From Trichinella spiralis (Eukaryota > Nematoda > Enoplea > Trichinellida > Trichinellidae), in the NCBI GenBank assembly GCA_000181795.3, contig CM012954.1, positions 8,207,524 to 8,271,523 of the forward strand: DNA of 64,000 nucleotides, given 5' to 3'. The position numbers and the translations under genes were made by a program. How positions within the stretch are numbered: position 1 is the first letter of the stretch; every line of letters begins with the position of its first letter. The notes beneath the pieces were generated by a model. It saw only the letters and a list, made by a program, of their open reading frames with translations. It made no database searches and was not told the origin of the DNA. Below, piece after piece: positions 38,329 through 52,159 of the stretch.

Positions 38329-41076
38329 TTACTTGATCGAAAAGGTCGGTGTGGTGTTGTCGATTTGATTGAAATAATATTTGCGTTTTGGAGGGAGCAC
38401 TTCAGGCTTGTGAATTTGATCTGGAACTTCGTATGCGTTTTCTTCTTCTTCTTCTTCTTGACCACCACGACCACTGGTCAATTGTGAAGATTGCCAACGT
38501 GCAGCCTTGATTCGGCGTAAAGTGGTCAATTTTCCCTTGTCCACTGACACGTTCACTTTCCTAAGAGTCGGTATCAATTGAGCCACTTGATAAATGGCAC
38601 TGTCCTGTATGGAAGGTTCTTGCTGGCACGGCTGCTTCATAATAGCAACTGATTTATTGTTGTTGAAACTGCTATTCGTCGTCGGCGAGACCATTTGACT
38701 TGGGAGACTGTAAACTCCGCTCGAACTGTTCTGCTGTTGGGCCGATCGGTCCGAAATGGTCCTTTCTGGTGAATGATTTTCAGGTTCGCAACAATTTCCC
38801 ATACTGTCCAACGTCAACGGTACGCTTGGACTGATTTTTGGGCATCGATTTGCTGAATCCGCTTTCGAATTTTGCTTTGCCAAGTATAAATTTTTCGCTT
38901 TGGACGCAAATATCGACCAAACGATCACCACACCAACCAACAAAATGGCGAACCCAATATTCAACATTATTGTTATCCAGTTGTCCGAATTCCATATACA
39001 ATTGTCCATTGTTGCCACGCCTGAAAATTTCCATTAGAACAAAGCAATAATTCTTCAAAAACAACAACAACAGAATTGTAGTGATCAAAGAGAAAAAAAA
39101 AGATAAAATTTGCATTACTCAGTTGCGGATTCTGCTCTTGTACGAGTGACATCAGCAAGCCGGCGACGGTAAAAGCGCACTCTGCATCCAATTGAATATC
39201 CTCAAAGCGGTTCTCTTGCAGGCAGATCAGTGAGCTGAAATCGTTTTCATTTTCACTGGCGCTCGCTTCGCACTGAAGCATGTATGTGTTTGTAGAATTC
39301 AGCTTGAATGGGTGAAAAGTCGACTCGGCGAACCCATTTCGCCGGTCAAAACGAAATTCTCCCATTCGACTTGAATTCAGTGAGCATCTGAAAATAATTT
39401 ATTTAAATTTATTGCCCATCCACTATGAATTGAATGTTTCACAAAATCTCACCCAAAATCATCAATAAGAAGAATATTGTTTCTCGTCAAATCGTCCCTA
39501 CTTTGTGCAACGCATCTTTTCAATTCAACTGATATACCTTGAAATTTGAAAATGCGATTATCAATCAATTCAATTAGTAAACAATAATTCAAACCTCGCG
39601 AATAAAGAGCAACTATTGAGTGTTCTTTATTGTCGGTCACTTTAATCAATCCATCTTCGATGCTTTCCAACTGCAAACGAAAGTCAGGAATTGGCAACGG
39701 TGAAACAACATCAGAGCTGAAACAATAAACAAACAAATAAATAAATAAATAAATAAAATTATAATTACATTCAACACTGCCATTCACCTGTTTGCAACAT
39801 TTGAACATGATTTTGGACACCGTATTGAGTAGAAAGTATCTTCAACCGTTTCAACAGCGGCAAACTTTTGCACAAAAATTACCGTCTCATAATGCAAATC
39901 ATCCTTAAATTTTAATTTATTTATTAAACAAAACAAATTTTCGTTTAATAAAAAATTCAGTGTTCGATTTCTTTTTCAGAAATACAGTAAGATTTGATAA
40001 ATGATTTGAAGTGTTCATTGAACAACAAGACCGTCAATGTTTGTGTTCTTGTCAAAGCAATAAAATCCCCTTTTGTATTTTGAACAACTTTTTTCCCTTG
40101 AATAAAACCATTTCCAATAAATATAGCTGGAGGGGAATTTGATCGAGAAAAATTGTAATAATAACCAGTTGACAATTGTATTTAATCTTATTCAGAACTG
40201 CCCATTTATGATGAACGGTAATTTCGAAAAACAAGTTCAACATTGATCAACAATGGAAAAGCTTGTCAACGCTTTAGACAAAATGAGTGATTGAGAATGG
40301 CATCATACTGCACTGGCCTAACTGATCAATTTTTAAAATGTAAACTGCTTTTTATTTTCTCAAAAATTCATGCACAACCTGATACAGTAATCTCTGGAGA
40401 ATATGTTGCAAATTTGCGCACAACAACAACAACAACTTAAACTTAAACTTGAATATTATATTATCGTGCACAAAAAACGGTATTATGAAAAAAAACATTA
40501 ATTATCTAAAATTCAAGATTTGATTACAAATCTTTTACAAAAAAGAAATCAAGTTTCATTTATCTATCGATCAACAAAAGTTCCAGATTTCCAAATGGAA
40601 TAATTTGAATTATTAAAGTGAAACAAATTTGTATAAAAATGTGAAAGAAAAAAGAACTTACTGATACAATACCGCAGGCATGATCATCACTGTCATCATC
40701 ATCATCATCAGACAGTGCAATGTTCAACGTAAAGTGTTCTTTAGAAGATCGACTTGCAAGGCAATCTTGCCTGGGTAGTGAATCGCCCGTCCCGGCATAA
40801 ATCAATCCAGCAAATTGAGGACCGACAAAAATTTGAATATCCACACTGCTCGTTTCGCATCTCACTTTGACTAGAATGACAATCAAAGGGAATAAGATGA
40901 TAGAATTTAAAAAAAAGAAAATAAAGAAAGAAAAATTAACAAATAAAATACAAGTTATTTCAATTATTACCATACTGATAGCTGGCGTTTGTTGGCAAAA
41001 TTTCAAAAAATCCCAAACATGCGTGCAGCAAAAGCCGAATAGTCAACAGTGGTAGAACAAAGCCAAAATAGTTCAT
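38329..41076 (-). CDS. ZP-domain type I membrane protein
   Basis: Seven exons: 41076-40971, 40870-40662, 39903-39788, 39716-39595, 39537-39453, 39387-39119, 39020-38329, giving 532 residues. It has a signal peptide, then a zona pellucida domain. ZP-N opens VRCETSSVDIQIFVG with FAGLIY, and its four Cys end at FYSIRCP. ZP-C holds VELKRCVAQSRDD and NILLIDDFGC. After an extracellular stem come one helix (near 316-340, GFAILLVGVVIVW) and a cytoplasmic tail of about 190 residues with a Glu run and scattered Tyr. ZP domains polymerise into extracellular matrices; nematode relatives are cuticlins and epidermal or duct matrix proteins. An Asp-rich insert (DDDDDDSDD) before the third Cys is odd. Intron 2 is about 760 bases. 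Confidence 0.85.
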
Positions 41077-42530
41077 CTACTGATTAGCGTTGGTGGAAAT
41101 TGTTTCTCAACATAAATCTGCCTACAAGCATATATATATATATAAGTGGACAATTTGATTAAAGCTGAGATATTACATCGAATTTCATCATACACCAAAC
41201 AAATAATGACAGCAATAATTTTCAATTATGAATCCAAGAAGAATAAAAAAGTCGAAAAAATAATGAATAACAAAAATGAGGGAATATTATATGAGGATGG
41301 AATGAAACCAACAAGAACAACAACAATAACAACAACAACAACGAGAAATCAACATCTGAATCATACACATAATATGCATGCACGCCCGAGTTCAGATGAA
41401 ATTTTGTCATTGGCTATTGTTGTAGACGATCCAATGATGATCATTGGGCATTCATTGATGTCATCACTGCTCTTATTCATAAACCTTCGCTTTCGCCCAA
41501 CGTAACGAACGACCTTGTTCTTCAACGTTTCAAATAAGTCTTGCCGGCCACTGCTACTCGATTGAAGGTTATTATCGTTGTCGATTTCTTTTTTTCTTTC
41601 TTACTTTATTGTGCTCTTTTTTTCCCTTTCTTTCTCCTTGTACTCCTCTCTGAACCGAAAAAAATAAATCCCATTTTTTTCTCAACAAAAGTGAAACAAA
41701 AAAAACCCCAAACACCTTGTAACCGAAAAATAAACCGTCCCATTCACTGTGACAAGTCCAACAACAGTTGTTCTCGATCTTACTTTCTCTGTTATCACTA
41801 TAAAGAGGACAGTACCAATACTAACAAAAAATTCTTCATAATTCAAGCGCTCAATTGAAAAACAAACAACACTGGCTGATATTTTCTTAAAAATATTTTC
41901 ATATTTACATTTCACATAACGAAGAACTTGTTGCCAATGTGTCACAACATGCAAAGTTCAGTTAAACAAATATTTATGCAGAAACTCAAATATTATTCGT
42001 TTCTTTTTAAAAAAAATAATATTTACAAACGAATTCCATGCTTATATGAAGATAAAATTCCAACCCAAAAATGCGCTCAAGTATTGCATTTCATTCCTGA
42101 CAATCACCTTACTGTTACAGTATACCAAACGTATGATTACTCGTATATTGAAACCACTTAGTTTGTGGCGCTTCTTTGACGCTTTCAACTTTACACTGGT
42201 TGGTAAGAAAAATATTCTGATATATCAGTATTACTAAAAGATTTTATTAAACCTCAGAGTTTCATGCACGTTTTGTTCAAAGTTTTCACGTTACTGTTTG
42301 TTAACTAATCTATTACGGGGGGAGGGGATATGTTGAAATTTTGATTCTAAAATTATTTGAATAATTGACGTGAAAATCAAATTTAAATTGTGATACCGTT
42401 TTTACAAATTACCTCCAAATTAGAAGAAGCATAACTAAGCTGTTCATTGGTGATGATGAGTCAGTCATGATGTAGAACAACTAATTGTTTGTTCAACAGT
42501 TTAGAAACAAACGGCAAGTAGACAGTAGAG
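41077..42530. other. Divergent spacer between ZP gene and CHMP5
   Basis: Low-complexity, AT-rich sequence. Several open frames of 60 to 120 codons are made of simple sequence and lack splice signals. It should hold both promoters. Confidence 0.5.
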
Positions 42531-43472
42531 ATGAATCGATTGTTCGGTCGTGGCAAAGCGAAAGAGCCACCACCATCACTAACGGATGCTATTCAAAATG
42601 TCGATGCTCGGGCTGAACATGTTGATAACAAAATCAGTCGCCTGGATCAAGAGTTGAATAAATACAGAGAACAGATGAACAGAATGCGAGATGGTCCGGC
42701 GAAAACTGCGTTGAAGCAAAAAGCATTGCAGTAACTTTTTTTTAATCCCAGCTGATTCATGATCAGTTTTCAATTGAGCAAACATGAATAGATTATCATG
42801 TCATATTTCTTTTTTGCAGTGGGGTATTTCTCATTCACGTATTCTTTCAGTGTTCTCCGACAGAAAAGACATTATGAAAATCAGCGTGATATCTTAACTC
42901 AGCAAAGTTTCAACATGGAACAGTCGAACTATGCGATTCAATCGCTAAAAGGTAATTTTCAACGAAAATCTAACCTACCAAAGATGATTATCAATGAAAA
43001 TAACCCACCGTCATTTCAGATACCCATGTTACAGTGCAGGCCATGAAGAGCGGTTTGAAAGATATGAAAAGACATCAGAAAAATTTGCGCATTGATTCAA
43101 TTGAAGATTTGCAAGATGAACTAGCCGACATGGTGGAAAACAGTAATGAAATTCAAGAAGCACTTGGTCAAACTTATGGCATGCCAGAGGTGGAGATAAT
43201 TGATTGAAAAAAAGAAAAACTTTTTAAGTCAAATTTTACCTTTTCCAACGAGCAATGATTTCGAAATTTTACAGATTGACGATGATGAACTGGAAGCGGA
43301 GCTCGAAGCGTTGAAGGATGAAATTGTGCTGGACAAAGATTCAACTTACATAGATGATGCACTCCGTGCACCGGTCGTACCTATCAAAGAACCCGGAAGT
43401 GAGAGTGCTACAACATCTACAAGTCAAGTACCTGTCGACGAATTCGGCTTACCAAAACTTCCTGCGACATGA
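42531..43472 (+). CDS. CHMP5: Charged multivesicular body protein 5 (ESCRT-III, Vps60)
   Basis: An ESCRT-III subunit that regulates Vps4 through LIP5/Vta1 during multivesicular body sorting. Four exons: 42531-42730, 42851-42951, 43020-43189, 43275-43472, for 222 residues (human 219). The start MNRLFGRGK, the block [44 protein letters not shown], the SYG-like TYGMPE and the C-terminal [10 protein letters not shown] all match the family. The helical core is basic and the tail acidic, as usual for CHMP proteins. The gene converges on the CEP170-like gene. Confidence 0.97.
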
Positions 43473-43609
43473 TCGAGCTTTATTCTTGATCTAAATCGCG
43501 CATCTTTAATAATAACTCTGCTTTGTACGTGTATATTGTGTATTGGTATTTAAATATATTGCACTGATCCGAACTGTGTAGTTTGTCCACAGGTTTCTTT
43601 TTTTATCAA

Positions 43610-43615
43610 AATAAA
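43610..43615 (+). promoter_or_regulatory. Polyadenylation signal AATAAA of CHMP5
   Basis: It lies about 140 bases after the CHMP5 stop and about 100 bases from the stop of the opposing gene, so the 3' UTRs may overlap. Confidence 0.55.
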
Positions 43616-43716
43616 ACTTCTTTTTTCAATAATTTAATGAGAATTTTTTTTTCGTTTAAAGCAGCAGTGTAGTTCTTCAAAATGAAACAAGTCCACTAGG
43701 AAATAGGGAATTTATC

Positions 43717-46700
43717 TCAGCATTTAGAAATTTCACTTTCGCAAGTGTTTGCAGCAGATATGCCAAAGAGTTGTTCAGTCGACGGCAATCGATCAATAAG
43801 CTCTTCAGTAACTATATAAAAAAATTCAAAAGCATTCATTAGTTGATTCCAGTTTGATGGGGGAAAAGTTGTAAAAATTATGAAAAAGAATAATTAATTA
43901 CCTTTGAAATTGCTGGTTGCTACTGACAATTTTTTGATCACGTCACTCAGCGGGCAAGAATTATCAGCATCGATGACTGTTGAACAGCTATTATTATTAT
44001 TATTATTATCATCATTATTGTTATTCTGTAAAAGTGACGACGACGCTGTTGTTGAATATGGTAATTTCATCATGTCAGCATGGAATTTTTGCTGAAGACG
44101 ATCTTTCAGACCGCATGCTAATGTCAGCAATTCAACACACTGCGTTTGCAGTTGTCTCAAAGAGGACTGAAAAATGAAAATAATTTTAAAAAGAACAAAT
44201 TTTAATAATCAACTGAACAAAAAATAACTCTGACCAACTGACCAGTTGAACAAAAACTTGCCCTTTGGGCGAAGATTTGCCATGCTCATCACTAGTTGCA
44301 GCGGTGCGAAGTTTCCGTTGCGACGTGGCAACATCCACCAGCAGCTTACTCTTGGCCGTATTACCACCGATGTGAAATGATCTCGAACGACTGAATCAAA
44401 AAATTAAAATTAACATATTACTGTACGTGTGAAAATCAACAAAAAAAGCTTCCACTTCACAACCTGTTCAACAGTGTTGGACTGACGTCGGCTTCAACTT
44501 TACTGGACATCATCTTCTTCAACGGATTGTATTCTTTGCGTCGCAACCAGGCAGCCGTCTCTGGCCTGGGACTGCTGGCAGCGGATTTGCTTTTCGACGA
44601 CAAGCCAGCCTGCCGAGAAGACGACGACGAACAAGAAGCAGCTTTGTGACTATTGACGGCGGTTTGGGCTCGCTGCTGCTGGGGCTGCTGTTGGGCCGGC
44701 GCCCTCATGCTGAAACGGCCTCCGTCTCGTCGGGTGAATTTGTCCACGTTGCTTTTCGTCAACAACGGGGATTTGGCTTTGGAGCTTCGGGCGGTGGCCG
44801 GCGACGACCGACCAGATTTTGAACATCCCACAACCCCGCCGCCTCCGGCCTTTGAACCACCACCACACCCCGAAGAATCAGCCCCAGTCGACAACGGTTC
44901 ACGTTTCCGCACTGTTGAGGAGGAAGTTCTCAAAAAATATTCCACCTTTTCAACGCTATCCGCCGGGCTGTTGTTGCCAAGTTGGATGAAAAAATTTTCA
45001 TTTCCAAATTTGTCACCTTTTTTCTTCACCAAATTCTCCTCGTCAACGTCATTTTCCTTGGAATGTGCCGTTTCGAAAATTTCCTAAAATACAAATAAAA
45101 CAACAAACAAATCATCATCGTCATTTTCATCAATGAAATTAATATGAAATAAATTTGTCACCGATTTATTGGCAAAATAATCCCGTTCCAATATGTAAGT
45201 TGCACTGTCGCTCAAGTTGTCATCTTCCAACGAGCCTGCCTTGTTGCATGCATATTCTAATTTAGAAGAATCCACGTCAACAACCGTTTCAATATCATTA
45301 ACTGCCTTTGCAACATTTTTCACTAAAAATATTGAAATTTCATAATAAAGCAAAAAAAAAATAAAATTAATCAATTAATAAAATATAAGACAAACTTGGA
45401 CGGTAAGATGAACGTTTCGGAACTGTTGCCGATTTCTGTTTCACAGGCTAAAATAGCAAATTTACATAAATAATAACGAACAAATACAACTATTCAATTT
45501 CAAACATGCAACACAATTGCAACAACTACTAATCATATTATTGTTCACATTATTATCAAATTCAACCGACCTGCTTTGGTGGCGTTGATTTCTTTAAAGC
45601 TACCATATTTGTTGTAGACATATCATCATTAAAATGAATAGTAAAAGCGTGATTTTCTGTTATTGAAAAAAAGAACAAATGAAACATGGGGAAAAAATAT
45701 AATAATTTCGCCTCAAACGAACATTCCATACCTCGTCTGTTGATATTTGAGGAGCTTGTTTCGCCGGAACCATTAACAAACGGAATGTCCATGCGTATAC
45801 TTTGTTGCTTCGTAATTGTTGCTGTTTCACCAACCTCAGCAGCAGCTTCTGTTGAACACTTTTCGTTCACGACGTCCGTAGACGCATTCGACAATCGCCT
45901 TTCACTATCTTCTTTAGGTGAGATTTCTGTTCAAAAAAATGTAAATTAACTAAACAAAAAATAATGCTATGAATTTACCAAAATCAGACTGAGGCTTCGA
46001 TTCTTCACGATTCCACCATGCTGGTGCTTCACCAAATAATGGTGTTCGGCCATGATCCTTTTCCAACTCTGCAAATACAACAAAATGACAACTGTCGCAT
46101 TCGAATTTCTCAATTTTCACTAGGGCAACATTTTCAAAAAGCTGAATATATAATACAACGCAAAGTACGAGGGTGCAAATTTAATCATACATGCTTGATA
46201 TTACAATTAAAAAAAATAACAGTGAACTACTAGGTCAAACTAAATGATACAATTAAATAGAGTAAAATAAAAAGAGGAAATAAATAAAAAGTTACTTACT
46301 AGCTCCAGTGTGATAGCGAAGACCAGATGTAGCAGGGATGTTTGTTTGTACAGCTTCTTCCTTGTCTGACGATTGGTTGGACGAAACTGAAGGAGGAAAA
46401 GAATCTTCACTTACTTTGCTTTGGTTTTGCACAAATTCCACTTCTTTGCGTTGTAATGCGGGAGAAGTTACAGGCGAAGGGATATAAACACTGGGTCGGC
46501 AGACGGTGGCTGGGATCATATTTTCAGAAACGTTAACCGGATAAGTTGCACGAGTCACTGATTGCCTGATTGCAGAACACGAATCTGCTGGACAATGACA
46601 ATATGAAAAGGATTCTTTCGAATAAGGTAACATGCCGTGATGGACGAGGAAAATATTCGATGCCGTTGGAATTGAATTTACGTCGGTAGAAAATGGAGGC

Positions 46701-48137
46701 ATTGTAGGCTGCTGCTGCTGTAACATTTGCTGTTGTTGTTGTTGTTGCTGGTGATGATGATGATGATGGTAATGATAAGAACCATCACAAGCAATCCATG
46801 GACTACATGCATGCGAACCAGGATATACATTTCCAACTATAGACGCATATTGCTGCGGCGTCCAAGCCTGGGAATTCAGTCCAGGTATATCGTTTTGCGC
46901 ACAGCCAGATTTCAGCCGATTGCAAATCGAATAAGCGCAACAGCACGAATGACACGAGCCATTCTGTGCTAAAGACGCGTATTCGGCATTTATCAAACAG
47001 CTGTGCTGAAATTGAGCTGGAAAAGTTAAATTGGACGAATGAGTGAATTGCTGGAAAACAGAATGAGCTGGACCAGAAATACACTGACTGCTCGCATTAT
47101 CACTAACTGCTGCTGCAGTGCTCGACTCGCTGGAATCATTGTTATTCTATAAAAATTAATAAATCAATTTCAAATCGAAATTTTATTAACAAAAGTAAGC
47201 TATTAAGCTATTCAAAACTGCGCAAGTGAAAAACAAATTCTAACAATCAATAACAAAAATTATACAATTTCATGTCAATATTATCATTCGATTATTTTCA
47301 CAGAAAAGAAATAAATGCATAAAATGAAAAACAATTCAGCAATCTTAATTATTAATTCAGTTTCAATTACTTTACACTTAATGTATTTTCATTTTATTTA
47401 ATTCAGAAACCTTTATTTATTTTTAATTTCTTGCCACCAAAAACTATCAACATATATATATGCTATTCGTAGCAATATCGTTAACATGTCGGCAACTACG
47501 AATTATACAATTAATATTTATGTAATACAACCAAAATGGAATAATAAAAATGAAAAAGTAGAACTTAATTATAAAAATACACGTCTGTCTCCAGTAAAAA
47601 AACACATTTCCGCCATACATTAAATAAACTTAATGCTAATTTCAAAATCATGCAAACGGAACAAAAAATAAATAACGAATTCATACAGTTCCCTTTTTCA
47701 ACGACCGACCCAATAAAAATATACTTAATTACTACAATTTAAAAATTCCTTGAAAATTAGTACGGAAATTTTTAAGTAAAGAATTCAACTAGTTTCTGTA
47801 AAACTGTAAAAAAGCAATGGAAAACTACTAACTAAGAAAACACTGCTTCAATAAATTAGCAGAATTTACTTCCGCAAAAAGAGTGAGTCAGAAAAGGACT
47901 CGAGTTGAAATGCTAACAGTAAATGCGAATAATGAATTTTGCTATAGATGTTGATGATTCGGCGCACAATGAAAATCAATAATGATTGAAATACAAACAC
48001 TGGATCCCCACCAAGCATATGCTTGATGTTCGTGTTTCCAGGGTTTCTCGTAAAAGTGGTCATTGAATCGAAAATAAAATTACCTGTTGTGCTGCATGGG
48101 CTTCATCTTCTGCGGGAGGAATTTCCGCAACGTTCAT
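43717..48137 (-). CDS. CEP170-family centrosomal protein without an FHA domain
   Basis: Eleven exons: 48137-48084, 47146-46300, 46068-45979, 45926-45732, 45656-45571, 45447-45396, 45322-45162, 45083-44464, 44390-44243, 44166-43902, 43811-43717, for 870 residues. Three short motifs occur in the CEP170 order: GRTPLFGEAPAWW (human GTPLYGQPSWW), AFTIHFNDD (human SFTIEFDD) and ATYILERD (human TYTIELEN). Human CEP170 starts with an FHA domain; here about 300 residues of Ser/Cys/Gln-rich sequence with a His then Gln run take its place. A Ser/Arg-rich, basic central region suggests microtubule binding, as known for CEP170. The C-terminal part has a possible coiled segment (LRQLQTQCVELL). Small upstream exons may extend the N-terminus. 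Family assignment rests on motif order, not alignment. Confidence 0.72.
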
Positions 48138-49067
48138 CTTGGAATTTCGAGCATGACTAATAGTCGACCATTTTTATTGAATGTATCTTTATGCACGCAT
48201 GCAGTTAAATACAAAATCGCTATGCATGCAATACAAATCTAAAAATCTAAAATGAAGCTCATTCATAAATAATATTTACGAAAATAATTGAAAAAAAATC
48301 CACTTACATTAAATATACATTTCAGTTATCAATGAATGCAATAAACTCGTGTATTTTACCAATATAAAATTTCAAACAATAAAAATAATTGCCACGTAAT
48401 TCAATTATAACTGAAATTTCAAATAAAACAACTAAAATGTATTAAATTCACAGCTTCACATTTACCGTACTCCTATAGTATTAAAAAAGCAGCAGGTACA
48501 ATATTAAATTTATTCTACCAAATATTTGAATAAACATAACAATCAATAAAATCAGTCCTAATTTTAGATTTTGCAAACTGATTAGCTGATCAGTGAAGCA
48601 TTAATAACCAACAATACATTGGCAACTGCAGTCACTTTTGAAACTTATTTTACATCACTGCTTTCAGTAGTTGCTATTACAGAACAGAAAAAAAAGACTT
48701 TTAGTGCACTTACAGTTGTACATTTTGACGTTTTCCCATTGACTTCAATGCTGAAAAATGGTGAGGAAAATTAATAATAAAACCGGTTACTTACCTGCTT
48801 TATAACGCACGTTACAATATGGCTAAATTGCGCAAAAATCAATTTTTCTTCTTGAAAATCTCATACAAACCGAGTAATTACTGTAAATATTCATTTCAAT
48901 TGTTCTAAACTGTCACTTCAAGAAAAGAATGGTGTTTTATAGAAATTATAAACTGAAAAACAATTTTTTTCAATTTTATAAATTAAATTTCAAACTTTGT
49001 CAAATTGTATAACAATTTTACACATTTTCACAGTAATAAAATTTTGTTAAAAGCAAATCAGTTCAAC
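48138..49067. other. 5' flank of the CEP170-like gene with candidate leader exons
   Basis: On the minus strand a donor-flanked segment ends near 48797. Another, about 48759-48723, is bordered by TTTTTCAG and GTAAGT. It contains an ATG that could join in frame, through an acceptor near 48157, to the exon at 48137, adding about 15 residues. Neither segment resembles an FHA domain. Confidence 0.35.
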
Positions 49068-52000
49068 ATGATGTGCCGATTGCAAATGAATGCTGACAGT
49101 AAACATTTCTTCATGGCTAGTGTTTGCACTGCCTTTGCCTATCTTTCACAACACCTATTTGTTTGTTCAGTTACTCAAGGTAGTAACTTCATTCATTATT
49201 GCTTGGCAACAATAAGTAAAAATGGTTACACAAAAACAATACATATAGCTGCTCTTCAGTTAAAATTATTATCAAGAAAAGAGGAAGATTTATTTAACAG
49301 AAAACCATATCAGAAAGCATGTTGTCCAATATATTAATTATACAGTAAACAACAACAGTCGGGAAGAGTGTTTTAGGAATGATGTTCAAAAAATGAGAAA
49401 TTAATAAAGCAGAATCAATACAGAATATGGCAAAAAGTAATAATAATAATAGTGATTAAACTGACAACAGACATTAATACTGTATGAAATGGATTGAAAA
49501 TAACGAAGGGTAAAAATTATTTGACGTAAGTGAAAAAGTAGAAATTCAAACAAAATAAACCCACCATCGACCCATTGAAATTGATGAATTTTATCTTTTC
49601 TGCTTGCTGAAGTGAGTGATAAGAAAAGTCGACATTTCAACCACTGGAAAACGAATCAATTTACCCCGAACATTTTGGAAACTGCTGCCAACCAACAATG
49701 ATAGTCGAACAAAATGCTCAACAATTATTATTCCTATTTCATTTCATAATTTCTTCAACAATCTGTAACAGTATACTATTTTTGTCAATAGTATAAAATT
49801 ATTAAAAATTTCAATTTCAGTTTCAATCAACTGTAGAATTGTACAGTCGGAAGAGTCTGTCAATTGTGGCGGCATTTACACGCTGGTGGACAATTCAATC
49901 TTGCGAGTGGTCAGTCCAAATTATCCTGAAAAAGGCTATCCGAACAATGCCAACTGCTTGTGGCAAATTCAGTGCAAAGTGAACATGGTGAAGATGGAAA
50001 TGAAATTTTTTGAACTTGAACAATACGACAACTATACCTGTCCAGACAGACTGTGGCTCTCGTTGCCTGGAGATGTACAACAAGAAGCTGAAGAGCAGCA
50101 GCAGTTGAACAACCACGGCTGCAACAGTTGGCCTGAGAAGCTAATTTTCAAACACCGAGCCCCGTTCAGCTTCAACTTGACTTTCCAAAGTGACGAACAA
50201 TTTCGTTACAGGGGTTTCGAATTGGAAATCACTGGCAAGGATCTCGGTCCTCCGGTACCGGCAGATTGTGGGCGCACGTATCGTTTGAAAAAAAGAAATA
50301 CCAAATTTGCACTTCACACACCAAACTGGCCGCTCAATTATCCGAAAAATTCCGAATGCAAATGGACAATTGAAAACCCACTCCACGACCAAGGCCATTA
50401 CATCAAAATGGAAATGATCCACTTCGACACGCTCCAACCCCACCACATGTTGATTATCCATTCGAAAGATGATGAAACGAGACACCAATTTACGGGACAA
50501 ATTAATAATAAAAATAAACTTTATTTTTTCAAAACTGAACGATTGGAAATTTTATTTCTTTCAGACAACAATTATTACGATGGAAAATTTCACATTGAAG
50601 TTTCTACAACCAAACAAGCAGGTAAAACCATTCATTCAGGCGTTGAAAAGTTTTACATTGTGATTAGCACAATCTATATAGCAGAACTTCACAACAAATC
50701 TCTCAAATTCAAAAGTTTCCACTTTCACTATACTGTTTTTTGTTAACTCATAAGCTTTTATATATTTTTTTATATTTTATTTTCCAGAATGCCCTCGGAC
50801 AAAAGTTAGATGCCCTGGAACAGACATTTGCATTCCTATGAAAAGCATATGTGATGGTAAAATTGACTGCCCAGGTGAACATGATGAAAATCTATCAGTC
50901 TGCAATGGTAAGTATTCTTTTATTATAAAGAACGCAATAATTAGATCGTAGAAAATCAAACAACCTCACATTAAACTTGATGTAATGTTTGTTTCAAAAC
51001 GTCATCGCAAGTGTATGAAAAATAGACAAAATAAATAAAATAAGCTAAGTATCAAACTGTATGTATTTAAAGAAAAAAATCTTTTCTTACAACACGTACA
51101 TGTATGAACAGATTCTTGCTTAATTAAGTGCATAAAAACTGTGGCAAGCAACAAATTCCGTTGAATATTGAGCTGAAAGAATCAATTGCCACAAAAGCGA
51201 AACCAGGAAGTTGGCCTTGGGCAGTGAGCATTCATTCTTACACATTTCCAAAGCAAGTGCTCTGCGAAGCAACATTGATATCACCGAAATGGATTCTCAC
51301 CACTGCATACTGTGCATTGAAAATCAGGTATTTGAATTATTTTCACAATTAATTTATACTTGATTTTCATTTAATAAAACAGTATGAATAAAAAAAATAA
51401 TTCACAATTTTTTTGGTTTAGTAAAAATACTGCGGAATATTTTGTTCGAATTGGTTCTTACTGGTCAAATGAAATGGAAGAATCGTGGGAATTTGATTCG
51501 AACATTACAAATTTTTATTTTCACCCTGATCATCAAAGTGACAACCAAAATGATATCGCTTTAATACTTCTGCAAAATGGAGTGCCGATTCCGTTCAATA
51601 AACGGGTGAACATCGCTTGCTTGCCCGAAATAGATATACCCTTGGGCAGGCGCCCTAAGTACGCAAACACTGGCTGGGGTTCAACTGGTATTACAATATC
51701 ATGTATGGATTTTTCTTTTTTTTTTGATAAATAAGATGAAATATTTTTCAGATCTGGACAACAAAAAACAGCCCCTTTACCAAGCAATCACCTCACCATT
51801 ATCAATTTATAAATGCAATAGCACGTTGAAATGGTTCCAACCGATCACCAACCACATGCTTTGCTCGGTTTACAATAAACCTGAAAACCTAGACATCGTA
51901 CTTGAATCTAATTTTTAAATATTTCTTGATATGCAAATTTATATGCAAATGCTTTCAGCTAAACAAAGGTGGACCTTACATGTGCAAGAACGACGAATCA

Positions 52001-52159
52001 TCACAATGGCAGTTACACGGAACCATCATGAATTACATGAGGGCGTGGGACGAAGAAGAAGAAGATGATGAAGAGAAAGGTTTCGTAGTGTACACAAGTG
52101 TTGTCGCTTTTATAAATTTCATCTGGCAAACAATGCTCAATTATGAAAACGCAATTTGA
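49068..52159 (+). CDS. Secreted CUB-CUB-LDLa-serine-protease homologue, predicted inactive
   Basis: Seven exons: 49068-49179, 49821-50621, 50788-50907, 51129-51327, 51422-51702, 51752-51897, 51959-52159, for 619 residues. A signal-like N-terminus leads to two CUB domains (NCGG..SPNYPEKGYPNNANCLW, then DCGR..TPNWPLNYPKNSECKW). One LDL-receptor class A module follows (CPGTDICIPMKSICDGKIDC), then a chymotrypsin-fold domain starting at PGSWPWAVSI. The usual IVGG is IATK, the catalytic His block TAAHC is TTAYC, the Asp block is kept (NDIALILL), and GDSGGP reads LNKGGP with its preceding Cys also gone. Two of three catalytic residues are therefore absent. Inactive homologues of this layout act as cofactors, decoys or binding proteins; which applies here is unknown. 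The tail has an acidic loop (DEEEEDDEE). Confidence 0.85.

Noticed and set aside
40052-40243. A segment resembling a late ZP-N strand (FEITVHHKWAVLNKIKYNCQ)
   Set aside because: No acceptor AG precedes it in frame, and the true segment with the expected Cys is the spliced exon at 39903-39788. It lies within intron 2.
41146-41505. A 119-codon open frame
   Set aside because: It is built of simple Asn/Thr/Lys sequence with no splice or family support.
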